Shown: positions 1-8,832, counted from the first letter of the stretch. The stretch: 64,000 bases of DNA from an uncultured Bacteroidales bacterium (GCA_944320415.1 CALUHJ010000005.1:1-64000), one strand, 5' to 3'. Notes: generated by a model from the sequence alone, not told the origin. Made by a program: numbers and translations.

Positions 1-176
1 GTTAAATCTTACTCTTTCACGGGTAATGATTTGCAAACCATTCTTCTTCTTAAATCCGCTTTTCTTTGCGTTTTCCGCTTTTTCGGCTTGTCATCATTTG
101 ACACCGTAACAACTCTGATATTAAGTCGTTTAGCGTCATTTCACCCGTTTTTCGAGGTTATTCCAGAGATTTTCCG

Positions 177-184
177 TATGTTTG
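177..184 (+). promoter_or_regulatory. Bacteroidota -7 promoter element
   Basis: TATGTTTG followed by C matches the TAnnTTTG consensus. It lies about 40 nt before the ATG at 225. Transcription would start close to 190, so an in-frame ATG at 192 is too near the start site to be used, which supports 225 as the start. Confidence 0.6.
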
Positions 185-224
185 CAACGCGATGAATTTA
201 ATGACAAATAAAAAATTGATTATT

Positions 225-584
225 ATGAAAAGAACATTTGTTTTGTTGGCCGCCCTTATGTTTGCAGGCATTGCCTTTTCACAAGGAAAAATTGAAACGA
301 AAATCATTTACAATGATGAGGAATTGAGCGATCCGGAATCTTATGATTTGTATGAGATAATCAAACCTTCGGGTGAGAAGGGCAAAACCATAGCTATGAA
401 ACATCTTTATTTTAAAGAGGAAAATAGAAAAGGTTTCTATGTCATTACAACGGCCTCTACGACTGACGAACTCGTGAATCTCATCAACGAACATAAGCAG
501 GATGATATGTATGTCAAGGAAATGTATGAGGATGAGGGCCTTTATTATATATTGTTTAACAAAGCAGAAGCCGAAAAGGAATAA
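225..584 (+). CDS. Small secreted protein of unknown function
   Basis: The product is about 119 residues. It opens with a clear signal peptide (MKRTFVLLAALMFAGIAFSQ), with cleavage likely after SQ or just before it. The mature part is small, acidic and charged, and I see no recognisable motif. An in-frame ATG exists at 192, but it lies almost on top of the predicted transcription start and would put eleven polar residues before the signal peptide, so I chose 225. The gene stands alone with its own promoter and terminator and converges on the arginine decarboxylase. The family is not recognised. Export to the periplasm or beyond is the only functional statement the sequence supports. Confidence 0.75.
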   Translation: MKRTFVLLAALMFAGIAFSQGKIETKIIYNDEELSDPESYDLYEIIKPSGEKGKTIAMKHLYFKEENRKGFYVITTASTTDELVNLINEHKQDDMYVKEMYEDEGLYYILFNKAEAEKE

Positions 585-619
585 TCCGTATTGAAAAACA
601 GGACACATTGATAATGTTT

Positions 620-662
620 GCGGCAGGTAATCTTTTACCCTGCCGCTTTTGTTTTTTCTTTT
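620..662 (+). terminator. Rho-independent terminator of the 225-584 gene
   Basis: GCGGCAGG-TAA pairs with TTA-CCCTGCCGC (620-630 with 635-646, one bulged C). A T-rich run follows on the + strand. Confidence 0.8.
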
Positions 663-716
663 CAGAAGACAAAAAATTCTTTTCTGAATCCGTTTTTTTC
701 TTTTCTGAATTCATTT
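656..716 (-). repeat. Dispersed TTCAGAAAAG/GAATCAAATTC repeat, copy 1
   Basis: Read on the minus strand, this copy is a chain of GAATTCAGAAAAGAAAAAA and GGATTCAGAAAAGAATTTT modules. TTCAGAA and TTCTGAA arms could form a hairpin. It lies between two convergent genes. The same modules recur at seven other places in the window. Confidence 0.75.
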
Positions 717-822
717 CTGCCAAACAAAGTTCCGTTGCGGGCAAACGGCATGATGATATTGTTTCCGTGCGGAATGTTCGGACAATTCCGCATGGCGGAT
801 GGTTTTTGTTTGTGGATATGTG

Positions 823-2220
823 TCAGTAACCCAATATCTTCAACATGGACTTGTGACTTTGTTCCTTGGCAAAGAGTTTTGTTGTCCATTCTCCGTTTTC
901 GTCCTTGTCCAGAATAATGTGTTTAGGCTGCGGAATCAGGCAATGTTGTATTCCTCCATAACCTGCAAGGCTTTCCTGATAGGCTCCGGTATGGAAAAAG
1001 CCGATATACAGGGGTTCTTCGTCATCGTTGGAGTATTTTGGAAGGAATACGGCATTTGAATGTGCTTCGGCCGAATAGTAATCCTGACTGTCGCATGTCA
1101 GTCCTCCGAGAAAAACCCTTTGGTATTCATTGTCCCACTTGTTTATCGGCAACAGGATGAATCTTTGTCCTATTCCCCATGTGTCGGGTAAGGTTGTGAT
1201 GAACGAAGAGTCTATCATATACCAGAGCTCTCGGTCATTCTGTCTTTTCTGATCTATTATGCTGTAAAGGATACAGCCTGCCTCTCCCACGGTGAATGAA
1301 CCGAATTCGGTGAATATGTTGGGCTCCGTGATGTTTTGCTTGTTGCATATGTCCTTTATTTGGGCCAGTATTTCTTCCGCCATGTACTCATAGTCGTATT
1401 CGAAGCCCAGGGAATTTTTTATAGGGAAACCTCCGCCTATGTCCAATGATTCCAAATCGGGACATATCTTTTTCAGTTCGCAATATACGTTTACGCATTT
1501 TTGCAGTTCGTTCCAGTAATATGCGGAGTCTTTTATGCCGGTGTTTATGAAGAAGTGAAGCATTTTGAGCTTGAATTTTGGATTTGTGGCTATCTTCTGT
1601 TTGTAGAAATCCAATATGCAGTTGTATCGTATTCCCAAACGAGAAGTGTAGAAGTCGAACATGGGTTCTTCTTCGGAAGCGATGCGTATGCCAACGTTGC
1701 AACCGGATTCAACGTCTGCGTCCAATAAGTCGATTTCTTCCATATTGTCTATTATCGGAATAACATTGGTGAATCCGTTTTTTATCAGTTCACCTATGTT
1801 TTCAATATACTGCGGTCTTTTGAAGCCGTTGCATAGTATGAACTGGTCTTTCTTTACTTTGCCTTGTTCATACAATTCGTTTATTATGTTTATGTCAAAT
1901 GCGGATGAGGTTTCCAAATGCACATCGTTTTTTATCACCTCATCAAGTACAAATGAGAAATGAGAGCTTTTTGTACAGTATGAGTAGTTGTAGCTGCCCT
2001 GATAATCTGTTTTTGCAATTGCAACGTTGAACAGTTTTTTGGCTCTTTGGATTTGGGAAGATATTTTTGGCAAATATGTAATCTTCAGAGGCGTTCCATA
2101 TTGTTTTATTATATCCATTAAAGGTATGTCGTGGAAGGTAAGTTCGTTTTCTTCCACCTTGAATTCTTCTTGCGGGAATTCAAATGTTTGTTCAATCAAA
2201 TCTGTGTACTTGTTCTTCAT
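823..2220 (-). CDS. speA: Biosynthetic arginine decarboxylase (alanine racemase fold)
   Basis: This 465-residue PLP-dependent decarboxylase has the alanine-racemase-like (fold III) architecture. It most likely converts arginine to agmatine as the first step of spermidine synthesis in the cytoplasm. The expected PLP lysine lies near residue 85 in YSYCTKSSHF. A glycine-rich phosphate-binding loop (SLDIGGGFP, near residue 265) and a C-terminal HTGAYQESLAGYGG motif complete the barrel and beta-domain active site. The length fits the short arginine decarboxylases of Bacteroidota better than the 650-residue proteobacterial SpeA. Ornithine/lysine or carboxynorspermidine decarboxylase are the alternatives. 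It is a single gene with a minus-strand promoter at 2291-2298, convergent with the small secreted protein. Confidence 0.75.
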   Translation of the reverse strand: MKNKYTDLIEQTFEFPQEEFKVEENELTFHDIPLMDIIKQYGTPLKITYLPKISSQIQRAKKLFNVAIAKTDYQGSYNYSYCTKSSHFSFVLDEVIKNDVHLETSSAFDINIINELYEQGKVKKDQFILCNGFKRPQYIENIGELIKNGFTNVIPIIDNMEEIDLLDADVESGCNVGIRIASEEEPMFDFYTSRLGIRYNCILDFYKQKIATNPKFKLKMLHFFINTGIKDSAYYWNELQKCVNVYCELKKICPDLESLDIGGGFPIKNSLGFEYDYEYMAEEILAQIKDICNKQNITEPNIFTEFGSFTVGEAGCILYSIIDQKRQNDRELWYMIDSSFITTLPDTWGIGQRFILLPINKWDNEYQRVFLGGLTCDSQDYYSAEAHSNAVFLPKYSNDDEEPLYIGFFHTGAYQESLAGYGGIQHCLIPQPKHIILDKDENGEWTTKLFAKEQSHKSMLKILGY

Positions 2221-2290
2221 TTTTGCGATTTGTTTTATTTACATTCGGTTTCAAAACGGCATTTGGGTGAGTTGCTTTGCCTTTTGGCTG

Positions 2291-2298
2291 CAAAAGTA
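2291..2298 (-). promoter_or_regulatory. -7 promoter element for arginine decarboxylase
   Basis: On the minus strand the sequence reads TACTTTTG followed by C, a TAnnTTTG match about 70 nt before the ATG at 2220. Confidence 0.55.
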
Positions 2299-2363
2299 GT
2301 TATTTTTGCTTTTAACCGATATGTTTTTCTTGATTTTTAATCATTACTTTAATGAATAATTTA

Positions 2364-2371
2364 TAATTTTG
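2364..2371 (+). promoter_or_regulatory. -7 promoter element for the FKBP gene
   Basis: TAATTTTG followed by C lies 29 nt before the ATG at 2401 and fits the TAnnTTTG consensus. Confidence 0.6.
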
Positions 2372-2400
2372 CCGGTCAGAACAATAGGTATAAAAATTCT

Positions 2401-3147
2401 ATGAAAAAGAAACTTTATTTATTGGCTGCGGTTTCTTTTGTAGCCTTTGGTGGATTCACGGCATGTTCTCAAAAACAACAGCATGTGGACTTGGGGGATT
2501 TGAAGAACCTTTCGGATTCGGCCTCTTATGTTATGGGATATTTTACGGGAATGAACATGAAGTCTCAAGGTATGGAGATAAATCCTGAAATATTTTCAAG
2601 AGCTTATCAGCAGGCTTATTCCGGAGACACTTCCGGAGTGATGACGGACCAGCAGATGAATCAGGTAATGCAGAAGTATGAAGCCGAGATGATGAATAAG
2701 CAGCGGAAAATGGCGGAAAACAAGGCTGTTCCGAACAGAAAAGCCGCTGAGGAGTTTTTGGCGAAAAACAAAAATGCAAAAGGTGTGATTACCACTGCAT
2801 CCGGGTTGCAATACAGAGTGGAAAAGGAAGGCAAGGGACCTAAACCTTCCAATTCGAATGACAGGGTAAGGATTCAGTATGAATTAAGGGCGTTGGGTAG
2901 TGACGGTAAGTTGAGTCAACCTATTGAGAACACTTTTGAAAGAGGGGGAGATCCTGTTATTTTTGCAATGAACAATTTGATTGAGGGAATGTTGGAAGGT
3001 CTGTCGTTGATGTCTTCTGGAGCCGTTTACGAGTTTTGGATTCATCCAGATTTGGCATACGGCAATCAGGATAGTCCTGTAATTCCAGCAGGTAGTATGT
3101 TGGTGTTTAAGGTTGAGATGGTGGAAGTATTGCCTGCAAAGAAATAA
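2401..3147 (+). CDS. FKBP-type peptidyl-prolyl isomerase lipoprotein (Mip/FkpA-like)
   Basis: This 248-residue exported cis-trans prolyl isomerase has a lipoprotein signal peptide ending in GFTAC (lipid-modified Cys22). A helical dimerisation region like that of Mip/FkpA follows (residues about 35-120, including NKAVPNRKAAEEFLAKN). The C-terminal FKBP domain covers about residues 125-245, with the GLQYRVEKEG entry strand, an EGMLEGLSLMSSG loop and the LAYG and IPAGSMLVFKVEMVEV strands. The usual role is folding of envelope proteins in the periplasm or at the inner face of the outer membrane. It is transcribed alone from the promoter at 2364-2371. A hairpin at 3177-3207 separates it from the response regulator. 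Confidence 0.9.
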   Translation: MKKKLYLLAAVSFVAFGGFTACSQKQQHVDLGDLKNLSDSASYVMGYFTGMNMKSQGMEINPEIFSRAYQQAYSGDTSGVMTDQQMNQVMQKYEAEMMNKQRKMAENKAVPNRKAAEEFLAKNKNAKGVITTASGLQYRVEKEGKGPKPSNSNDRVRIQYELRALGSDGKLSQPIENTFERGGDPVIFAMNNLIEGMLEGLSLMSSGAVYEFWIHPDLAYGNQDSPVIPAGSMLVFKVEMVEVLPAKK

Positions 3148-3163
3148 TTTTGGAATAGATTTT

Positions 3164-3171
3164 TAAATTTG
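3164..3171 (+). promoter_or_regulatory. Possible -7 element for the two-component operon
   Basis: TAAATTTG fits TAnnTTTG and lies 46 nt before the response-regulator ATG. I see no well-spaced -33 TTTG, so the call is tentative. Confidence 0.4.
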
Positions 3172-3176
3172 AACTG

Positions 3177-3207
3177 TAAGCTTCAGCATGTAAGGTGTTG
3201 AAGCTTA
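3177..3207 (+). terminator. Stem-loop between the FKBP gene and the response regulator
   Basis: TAAGCTTCA (3177-3185) pairs perfectly with TGAAGCTTA (3199-3207). The hairpin ends 9 nt before the ATG at 3217 and has only a weak T tract. It could terminate the FKBP transcript or sit in the leader of the regulator mRNA and affect ribosome access. Confidence 0.5.
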
Positions 3208-3216
3208 TTTGCAATT

Positions 3217-3900
3217 ATGAAGATATTGATTGTCGAAGATGAGAAGACTTTGAGCCGTATAACCAAGGAAGAACTTGAAAAGGAAGGTTATTCTGTCGAA
3301 ACGGCGGAAAGGTTTAAAGAGGCGGAAAACAAGATTGCCGTTTCCTTGTATGACTGTGTATTGTTGGACATAATGTTGCCTGACGGCAACGGTTTGGATT
3401 TGCTTAGGCAGATTAAACAGGACTCAAATGAAACAGGTGTTATCATTCTTTCGGCGAAGGATTCAATAGAGGACAAGGTGAACGGTTTGGACTTGGGAGC
3501 TGATGACTATATGCCCAAACCGTATCATTTGGCCGAATTGTCGGCAAGAATAAAAAGCGTTATAAGAAGAAAGAATCGTAATGCGGGACTCGGAACGGCT
3601 TACGGGAATTTGCGTCTTGAAACAAGTGAGAAACAGGCCTTTGTCATGGAAAAACCTTTGCCTTTGAGCAAAAAGGAATATGAAATCCTGGAGTTTTTCG
3701 TCAACAGGGCAGACAGACTGATAGACAAGAATACCCTGGCAGAGTTCGTTTGGGGTGATAATTTCGACTATATGGATAATTATGATTTCATATACGCTCA
3801 GATGAAAAACCTGAGAAAAAAACTTAACGAAGGTTCCGCAAATGTGGAATTGAAATCCATTTACGGTCTTGGCTACAAATTAACGATTAAAGCGGAATGA
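3217..3900 (+). CDS. OmpR-family response regulator
   Basis: This is a 227-residue DNA-binding response regulator. The N-terminal receiver domain carries the acidic pair in VEDE, the phospho-acceptor Asp51 in LLDIMLP and the conserved lysine in MPKPYH. The C-terminal winged helix (about residues 130-225) contains the LSKKEYEILEF helix and a terminal YGLGYKL hairpin. It overlaps the next gene, the histidine kinase, by 4 nt (ATGA), so the two are translationally coupled and form a cognate pair. The PepSY-like lipoprotein just downstream is a plausible target or sensor-accessory component (inference from order only). Confidence 0.92.
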   Translation: MKILIVEDEKTLSRITKEELEKEGYSVETAERFKEAENKIAVSLYDCVLLDIMLPDGNGLDLLRQIKQDSNETGVIILSAKDSIEDKVNGLDLGADDYMPKPYHLAELSARIKSVIRRKNRNAGLGTAYGNLRLETSEKQAFVMEKPLPLSKKEYEILEFFVNRADRLIDKNTLAEFVWGDNFDYMDNYDFIYAQMKNLRKKLNEGSANVELKSIYGLGYKLTIKAE

Positions 3901-5171
3901 GACTTCTTTCATACATACTCTTGAGAGCGGGGATAATCATTTCCTTGGTCATTATCCTTTGGTCCATATTTTTCTATTTTGCCATACTTCATGAGATAGA
4001 CGATGAGATAGAGGATGCTTTGGAATTGTATGCATACCGTATAATCGCGAGAAAAAATGAAGGTAAACTGGATTCCCTTTCCTATGATGCTACAAACAGT
4101 TCTTTCATAATAGACAGAATAACCGCACAGGAGGCGAAACTGTATGAGAAAATGACTTTCACGGATACAAACATATTTGTTCAAGACAAGAATGAATATG
4201 AACCGTGCAAGATACTTACGATGTCCTTTTACGATGTGAATGGTGATTATTTCAAATTGCAGATATTTACCCCGATAATAGAAAAGGATGATTTGATAGA
4301 AGCCATTTTCCAATGGGTTGTCATGATAGTGATTATTTTGATTGTATCCATTTTGATTGCATATTGGTGGGTTTACAGGAAAAGCATGAAACCTTTGTAT
4401 ACCTTGTTGGAATGGCAGCAGAACTATAAACTCGGAACAAACAGCCGTCCTTTGCCGGAAAAAACACAGATAAAGGAATTCCAGTCTCTTTACGATGCGA
4501 CAAGACAAAGCGTAAGGGAGGTAGAGGAAACATGCCTGCAACAAAAAACCTTTATCGGAAATGCCTCTCATGAAATGCAGACTCCGCTTGCGGTAAGCAT
4601 CAACCAGCTTGAGGCCTTGCTTCAGGACGAATCGCTTAATGAACAACAGATGGAGGCAATATTGTCAACCTTGAAGACCTTGAGACAACTGACAAAACTG
4701 AACAAGACCCTTCTGCTTTTGTCAAAAATAGACAATTCCCAATTCCCAAAAAGGGAAACGGTGAACGTGAACGAATTGTTGAAAGAAAAGATGCAGCAGT
4801 TCAAGGATATGTTTTCCTCATGGAACATAAATGCTGTAATAAATGAAAAAGGGACGATGTATCTATTTGTCAATCCAATTCTGGGTGACATATTGATAAA
4901 CAATCTTCTTAAAAACGCTTTTTGTCACAATAAAAGAGACGGTTTGATAGATATTGAAATAAACGATAACGAGCTTAGAATAGAAAATACTGGGAAACAA
5001 GAGGCTTTGGATTCAAAGTTGATATTTACTTGTTTTTACAAGCAGACGGACAAGTCTTCTTCAACCGGATTGGGATTGGCATTGGTTGAAAGAATCTGCA
5101 AATACGGAAATTTGAACATAGAATATGAGTACAAGAATGACAGACACGTATTTATTCTTTCTAAAAACTGA
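3897..5171 (+). CDS. Sensor histidine kinase
   Basis: This 424-residue membrane kinase pairs with the preceding regulator. Transmembrane segments lie near residues 8-28 and 138-160 and enclose an extracytoplasmic sensor region of about 110 residues. The H-box is GNASHEMQTPLA, with the phospho-acceptor His near residue 225. The N-box is INNLLKNAFCHN, and the ATP lid ends in STGLGLALVERI. The G1 box is degenerate (IENTG), which is common in this subfamily. Length and architecture are those of a complete kinase. The signal is unknown. Confidence 0.92.
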   Translation: MRLLSYILLRAGIIISLVIILWSIFFYFAILHEIDDEIEDALELYAYRIIARKNEGKLDSLSYDATNSSFIIDRITAQEAKLYEKMTFTDTNIFVQDKNEYEPCKILTMSFYDVNGDYFKLQIFTPIIEKDDLIEAIFQWVVMIVIILIVSILIAYWWVYRKSMKPLYTLLEWQQNYKLGTNSRPLPEKTQIKEFQSLYDATRQSVREVEETCLQQKTFIGNASHEMQTPLAVSINQLEALLQDESLNEQQMEAILSTLKTLRQLTKLNKTLLLLSKIDNSQFPKRETVNVNELLKEKMQQFKDMFSSWNINAVINEKGTMYLFVNPILGDILINNLLKNAFCHNKRDGLIDIEINDNELRIENTGKQEALDSKLIFTCFYKQTDKSSSTGLGLALVERICKYGNLNIEYEYKNDRHVFILSKN

Positions 5172-5211
5172 TATTTTTTTTCTTTTTCAGTTTTTTTTCA
5201 GTTTTTGATTA

Positions 5212-5219
5212 TACTTTTG
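5212..5219 (+). promoter_or_regulatory. -7 promoter element for the PepSY-like gene
   Basis: TACTTTTG followed by C lies 46 nt before the ATG at 5266. The gene can therefore be transcribed separately from the kinase operon. Confidence 0.6.
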
Positions 5220-5265
5220 CAATCAGAAAGAAAATGAATTAGAAACTAAAAAAAACAGGATTATT

Positions 5266-5703
5266 ATGAAGAAATTGATTTTGGCAGTATTGATGGTGTT
5301 CCCATTTTTGGCTTGCGAAAGTTCTGAAAGTAAAGTTATAGAGTTCTCAGGTTTGCCTGCGGCAGCTCAAAAGTTTGTAAAGACTCATTTTGCGGATAAA
5401 ACCATTTCTGTCGTTTACAGTGAGAAGGATTTGTTTGACCATGATTATGAGGTGGTGTTCGAAGACGGTTCGAGCGTAGAGTTCAACGGAGACGGACAAT
5501 GGAAAGACATAGAGGTAAAAACCGCTCCCGGTGTTCCGGAAAAGGCTATGCCTGCGGCAATAGTGAATTACGTCAAGGCGAAACATCCTGCGAATTTCGT
5601 AAAGCAGATAAGCAAGGACAAAAGAGAGTACGATGTTGATTTGAACAACGGAGTGGACATAGTGTTCGACAAGAACGGAAACTTCAAAAGATACGATGAT
5701 TGA
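5266..5703 (+). CDS. PepSY-like lipoprotein
   Basis: This is a 145-residue exported protein with a lipobox-like FLAC (Cys17). The mature part carries two related beta-strand/helix units: YEVVFEDGSSVEFNGDGQWK (residues about 62-81) and YDVDLNNGVDIVFDKNGNFK (about 122-141). Each follows a helix of the type LPAAAQKFVKTHF or MPAAIVNYVKAKHP. This pattern matches the Bacteroidota family of PepSY-like/BLIP-fold periplasmic proteins (PF11396). The exact function is unknown. Its position directly after a two-component pair resembles other Bacteroidota loci where such proteins are regulator targets, which is an inference. Confidence 0.8.
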   Translation: MKKLILAVLMVFPFLACESSESKVIEFSGLPAAAQKFVKTHFADKTISVVYSEKDLFDHDYEVVFEDGSSVEFNGDGQWKDIEVKTAPGVPEKAMPAAIVNYVKAKHPANFVKQISKDKREYDVDLNNGVDIVFDKNGNFKRYDD

Positions 5704-5777
5704 CGTAAGCTATAAAAAATAATTCTTTTCATGGGGAAATGGGGTTTGAACGTAAGTGTCAGGCCTCATTTTTTTGT

Positions 5778-5800
5778 CCGGTTGAACCGGTATTTTTTTT
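5778..5800 (+). terminator. Terminator after the PepSY-like gene
   Basis: CCGG (5778-5781) and CCGG (5787-5790) form a short stem over a TTGAA loop, followed by TA and eight T residues. A second weaker hairpin (AAATGGGG with CCTCATTT, 5737-5771) lies just upstream. Confidence 0.6.
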
Positions 5801-5823
5801 CGTTTTGTTGGAACTTGGTTCAG

Positions 5824-5895
5824 GAAAAATGAAATCAAATTCCAATAAAATCTTTTCTGAATTCATTTTTTTCTTTTCAGAATCCGTTTTTACGT
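5824..5895 (-). repeat. Dispersed repeat, copy 2
   Basis: Contains an ATCAAATTCC module and, reversed, TTTTCTGAATTC and CTTTTCAGAATCC modules of the dispersed family. It lies just upstream of the promoter of the OmpA-family gene. Confidence 0.7.
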
Positions 5896-5949
5896 AATTT
5901 GATTTGATTTACGACCGTTAAGATGACCTTGTGTTTCAATCCTATTTCG

Positions 5950-5957
5950 TACATTTG
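5950..5957 (+). promoter_or_regulatory. -7 promoter element for the PorE-like gene
   Basis: TACATTTG matches TAnnTTTG. It lies 38 nt before the ATG at 5995 and downstream of an in-frame ATG at 5923, which rules out the longer reading. Confidence 0.55.
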
Positions 5958-5994
5958 TATTCTGTTTTCGTATCCATGCAAAAAGAATAATTTG

Positions 5995-7902
5995 ATGAGA
6001 AAGGAAATATTGTTTTGTATAGTTCTTTGTCTGCTTGTACCGTTTCATTTGTCGGCACAGTCCAAGGCCGAGAAAAAATTCGAAAGGGCTGTTGCCATGA
6101 TGGCGAAAACTGAATATGACAAGGCGGAAAAACTGTTGTTGGACATAATATCCGATCATGAAGATTTCCAATCGGCCTATCTGGCCTTGGGAGAGATGTA
6201 TTACGCCGAAAAGTCCTTCGAAAAGGCGAAAGGAATGTTGCTTGAGGTAGAAAGGATTGACGACAAATACGATTTCAATGCGTATATGAAATTGTCCGAC
6301 ATATATTCGAGGGAAGAGAAATATGACAGTGCGATAGTCTATTTGGAAAAATATTTGTCGCTTGTTCCCGATGGCGAGCGTTATGCCGAAAGAAGGGATG
6401 AGGCTTCGCATTTGATTTCATGTTTCCGCTTCAGAATCGATGCGTTGGACAATCCCGTGGAATTCAATCCGAAGAATATGGGCCCGAATATAAACAGTGC
6501 GAACAACGAATACCTTCCCACCATGACGGCGGACCGTTCGGAACTGTTGATTACCCGTCAGACCCTGTTTGATGACGGAAGACAACCCGAAGAGGGCTTT
6601 TACATGTCGGTCAGAACGGGAAATGAATGGGGTAAGGCAGGGAAGGTGTTCGACGTGTTGAACTCCGAGAACAATGAAGGAGCCGGTTGCATAAGTCCGG
6701 ACGGGCGTTTCATTTATTTCACACGCTGTTATGCTCAGGACGGATTGGGGAGTTGTGACATATATGTTTCGGAACGTTTGGGCGACAGGTGGGGTGAGCC
6801 TCGGAATCTGGGCAAAAACGTCAACGGTCCCTATTGGGATGCGCAGCCTTCGATAGCTTCGGACGGCAGGACTCTGTTTTTCGTTTCCAACAGAGAGGGC
6901 GGTTACGGTCAAAGCGACATATATTATTCCTATTTGCAGGACAACGGTGAATGGACCAAGGCAAAAAACTGTGGCAAGGTCATAAACACCAGAGGAAAGG
7001 AGCTTTCGCCCTTCATACATCCTTCGAACGGCAGGCTGTATTTCGCTTCTGATTATCATTGTGGCATGGGCGGCATGGACATATTTTATTCCGTTTTGGA
7101 CAATGGCAGGTTTGTATCGGTTGAAAACATGGGTTATCCCATCAATACTTCGGCAGACGAGACAAGTCTTGTCGTTTCGCCTTTGGGAGATTATGCAATC
7201 TATGCTTCGGAACGGGAGGGCGGTTACGGCGGATTGGACTTGTACGGTTTCGAACTTTATGACAAGGCAAGGCCTGTTGCGGTTACATATATGAAGGGAA
7301 ATGTCATGGACAGGGAAACTGGCAAGGCGGTCAAGGCAAGGCTTCAGGTAAAGGATTTGTCCACAGGACGGATTGCTACCGAGAGCGTTTCCGATTCCAT
7401 AAACGGACATTATCTGATATGTCTGCCGATAGGAAAGCAATATGCCCTTGCAGCGCAATCTCCATCCTATATGTTCCATTCGGAAAACTTTTCATTGGAG
7501 GACCATAATCCCGAGCATGCTTTTGAAAAGGATTTGGAGCTTGTTCCAATTGTGGTTGGGAACAGTGTGGTTTTGAAAAACATATTCTATGCCACAGATT
7601 CCTATGAGTTGTTGGAGAGTTCGTTTGTCGAATTGAATACCTTGGTGCGGCTGTTGGAAGAGAACCCTACATTGAGCATAGTTGTGGAGGGACATACCGA
7701 CAATCAGGGCTCGGAGCAATATAATCTGACATTGTCGGAAAAAAGGGCTGAGGCCGTGGTGGGGTATTTAAAGGAGAAAGGCATAGACTCCACTCGTTTG
7801 CAAGCCAAAGGATATGGATTTTCAAGACCGTTGGAAACTAATGATACTGAGGAAGGAAGGGCTAAAAACAGAAGGACGGAAATAAAAATAACAGGTAAAT
7901 GA
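5995..7902 (+). CDS. OmpA-family protein with TPR, beta-propeller and CarboxypepD_reg domains (PorE-like)
   Basis: This is an exported protein of about 635 residues. After a signal peptide ending in HLSAQ come N-terminal tetratricopeptide helices (about residues 22-140). Next is a propeller of repeated PD40-type strands (SPDGRFIYFTRCY, ASDGRTLFFVSNREGGYG, HPSNGRLYFASDYHCGMGGM, SPLGDYAIYASEREGGYGG). A carboxypeptidase regulatory-like beta domain follows, and then a C-terminal OmpA peptidoglycan-binding domain (VEGHTDNQGSEQYNLTLSEK). This order is that of PorE, which links the T9SS machinery to peptidoglycan. Other OmpA paralogues in Bacteroidota share it, so the exact assignment is uncertain. 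The T9SS cargo gene at 9477 fits the context. It overlaps phoH by 4 nt. Confidence 0.85.
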   Translation: MRKEILFCIVLCLLVPFHLSAQSKAEKKFERAVAMMAKTEYDKAEKLLLDIISDHEDFQSAYLALGEMYYAEKSFEKAKGMLLEVERIDDKYDFNAYMKLSDIYSREEKYDSAIVYLEKYLSLVPDGERYAERRDEASHLISCFRFRIDALDNPVEFNPKNMGPNINSANNEYLPTMTADRSELLITRQTLFDDGRQPEEGFYMSVRTGNEWGKAGKVFDVLNSENNEGAGCISPDGRFIYFTRCYAQDGLGSCDIYVSERLGDRWGEPRNLGKNVNGPYWDAQPSIASDGRTLFFVSNREGGYGQSDIYYSYLQDNGEWTKAKNCGKVINTRGKELSPFIHPSNGRLYFASDYHCGMGGMDIFYSVLDNGRFVSVENMGYPINTSADETSLVVSPLGDYAIYASEREGGYGGLDLYGFELYDKARPVAVTYMKGNVMDRETGKAVKARLQVKDLSTGRIATESVSDSINGHYLICLPIGKQYALAAQSPSYMFHSENFSLEDHNPEHAFEKDLELVPIVVGNSVVLKNIFYATDSYELLESSFVELNTLVRLLEENPTLSIVVEGHTDNQGSEQYNLTLSEKRAEAVVGYLKEKGIDSTRLQAKGYGFSRPLETNDTEEGRAKNRRTEIKITGK

Positions 7903-8825
7903 CGATAGAAAAGAAAATAGATTTGCAGGATTTGGATTTGCTTTCCTTTTGGGGGGTAAACAACAGGAATTTCAGGTTTATAGAAGCATTGTTTCCTGAG
8001 CTCGTATTGAATGAAAGGGGAAATGTCCTTACGGTTAGCGGAGAGGAGAAGAATTTGGAGGTATTCGAGTCTTTTTTCACTTCACTGCTTGACTTGCAAT
8101 CGGCAAACGGTATGTTGGATGAGAAGTCTATAATGTCAGTAAAGTCCGGCAAGGTTATGGAGAGCCTTACGGAGGATACCGTACTGGTTTACGGGGTAAA
8201 CGGTTTGAAGATTAAACCCCGCACATGCAATCAGGAGAGAATGGTAAGGGAGATAGAGCGTAACGACATGTTGTTTGCCATAGGTCCTGCGGGCAGCGGC
8301 AAGACTTATACTGCGGTTGCCTTGGCGGTAAGGGCGTTGAAATCCAGACAGGTCAGGCGTATAATACTTACTCGTCCGGCAGTGGAAGCGGGAGAGGCTC
8401 TCGGATTTTTGCCCGGTGACTTGAAGGACAAGCTGGATCCTTATCTTCAACCTTTGTATGATGCCTTGCGTGATATGATATCACAACAGAAACTCGATGC
8501 ATACCTTCAGGATAAAACCATAGAGATAGCTCCTTTGGCTTTCATGAGAGGACGTACATTGGAAAACGCGTTTGTAATATTGGATGAGGCGCAAAACGCC
8601 ACCACGCTCCAACTAAAGATGTTCCTTACGAGGATGGGCAGACATTCCAAGTTCATAATAACGGGAGATGTTACGCAGACAGACCTGCCTGCCCATCAAA
8701 CATCCGGACTTTTGCCTACGCTTGACAAGTTAAAGGGAATAGATGCAATCTCAATTGTGGAGTTGCAACCCTCGGACATAATAAGACACCCTTTGGTGAC
8801 AGAGATAGTCAGGGCGTTGGGCTGA
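7899..8825 (+). CDS. PhoH-family ATPase
   Basis: This 308-residue cytoplasmic P-loop protein has Walker A GPAGSGKT (about residue 130) and Walker B FVILDEAQNAT. An N-terminal KH-like region precedes them. The PhoH core includes RPAVEAGEALGFLPGD and TGDVTQTDLP. Family members are ATPases tied to RNA metabolism and ribosome maturation, usually near ybeY, which is not nearby here. The ATGA overlap with the preceding OmpA-family gene indicates co-transcription. Confidence 0.92.
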   Translation: MTIEKKIDLQDLDLLSFWGVNNRNFRFIEALFPELVLNERGNVLTVSGEEKNLEVFESFFTSLLDLQSANGMLDEKSIMSVKSGKVMESLTEDTVLVYGVNGLKIKPRTCNQERMVREIERNDMLFAIGPAGSGKTYTAVALAVRALKSRQVRRIILTRPAVEAGEALGFLPGDLKDKLDPYLQPLYDALRDMISQQKLDAYLQDKTIEIAPLAFMRGRTLENAFVILDEAQNATTLQLKMFLTRMGRHSKFIITGDVTQTDLPAHQTSGLLPTLDKLKGIDAISIVELQPSDIIRHPLVTEIVRALG

Positions 8826-8832
8826 CCGTTTG

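Noticed and set aside
192-224. Upstream start for the first secreted protein
   Set aside because: It lies only 8 nt after the -7 element and would place a polar stretch before the signal peptide.
5923-5994. Upstream start for the PorE-like protein
   Set aside because: The -7 element at 5950-5957 lies inside it, and the signal peptide begins at 5995.
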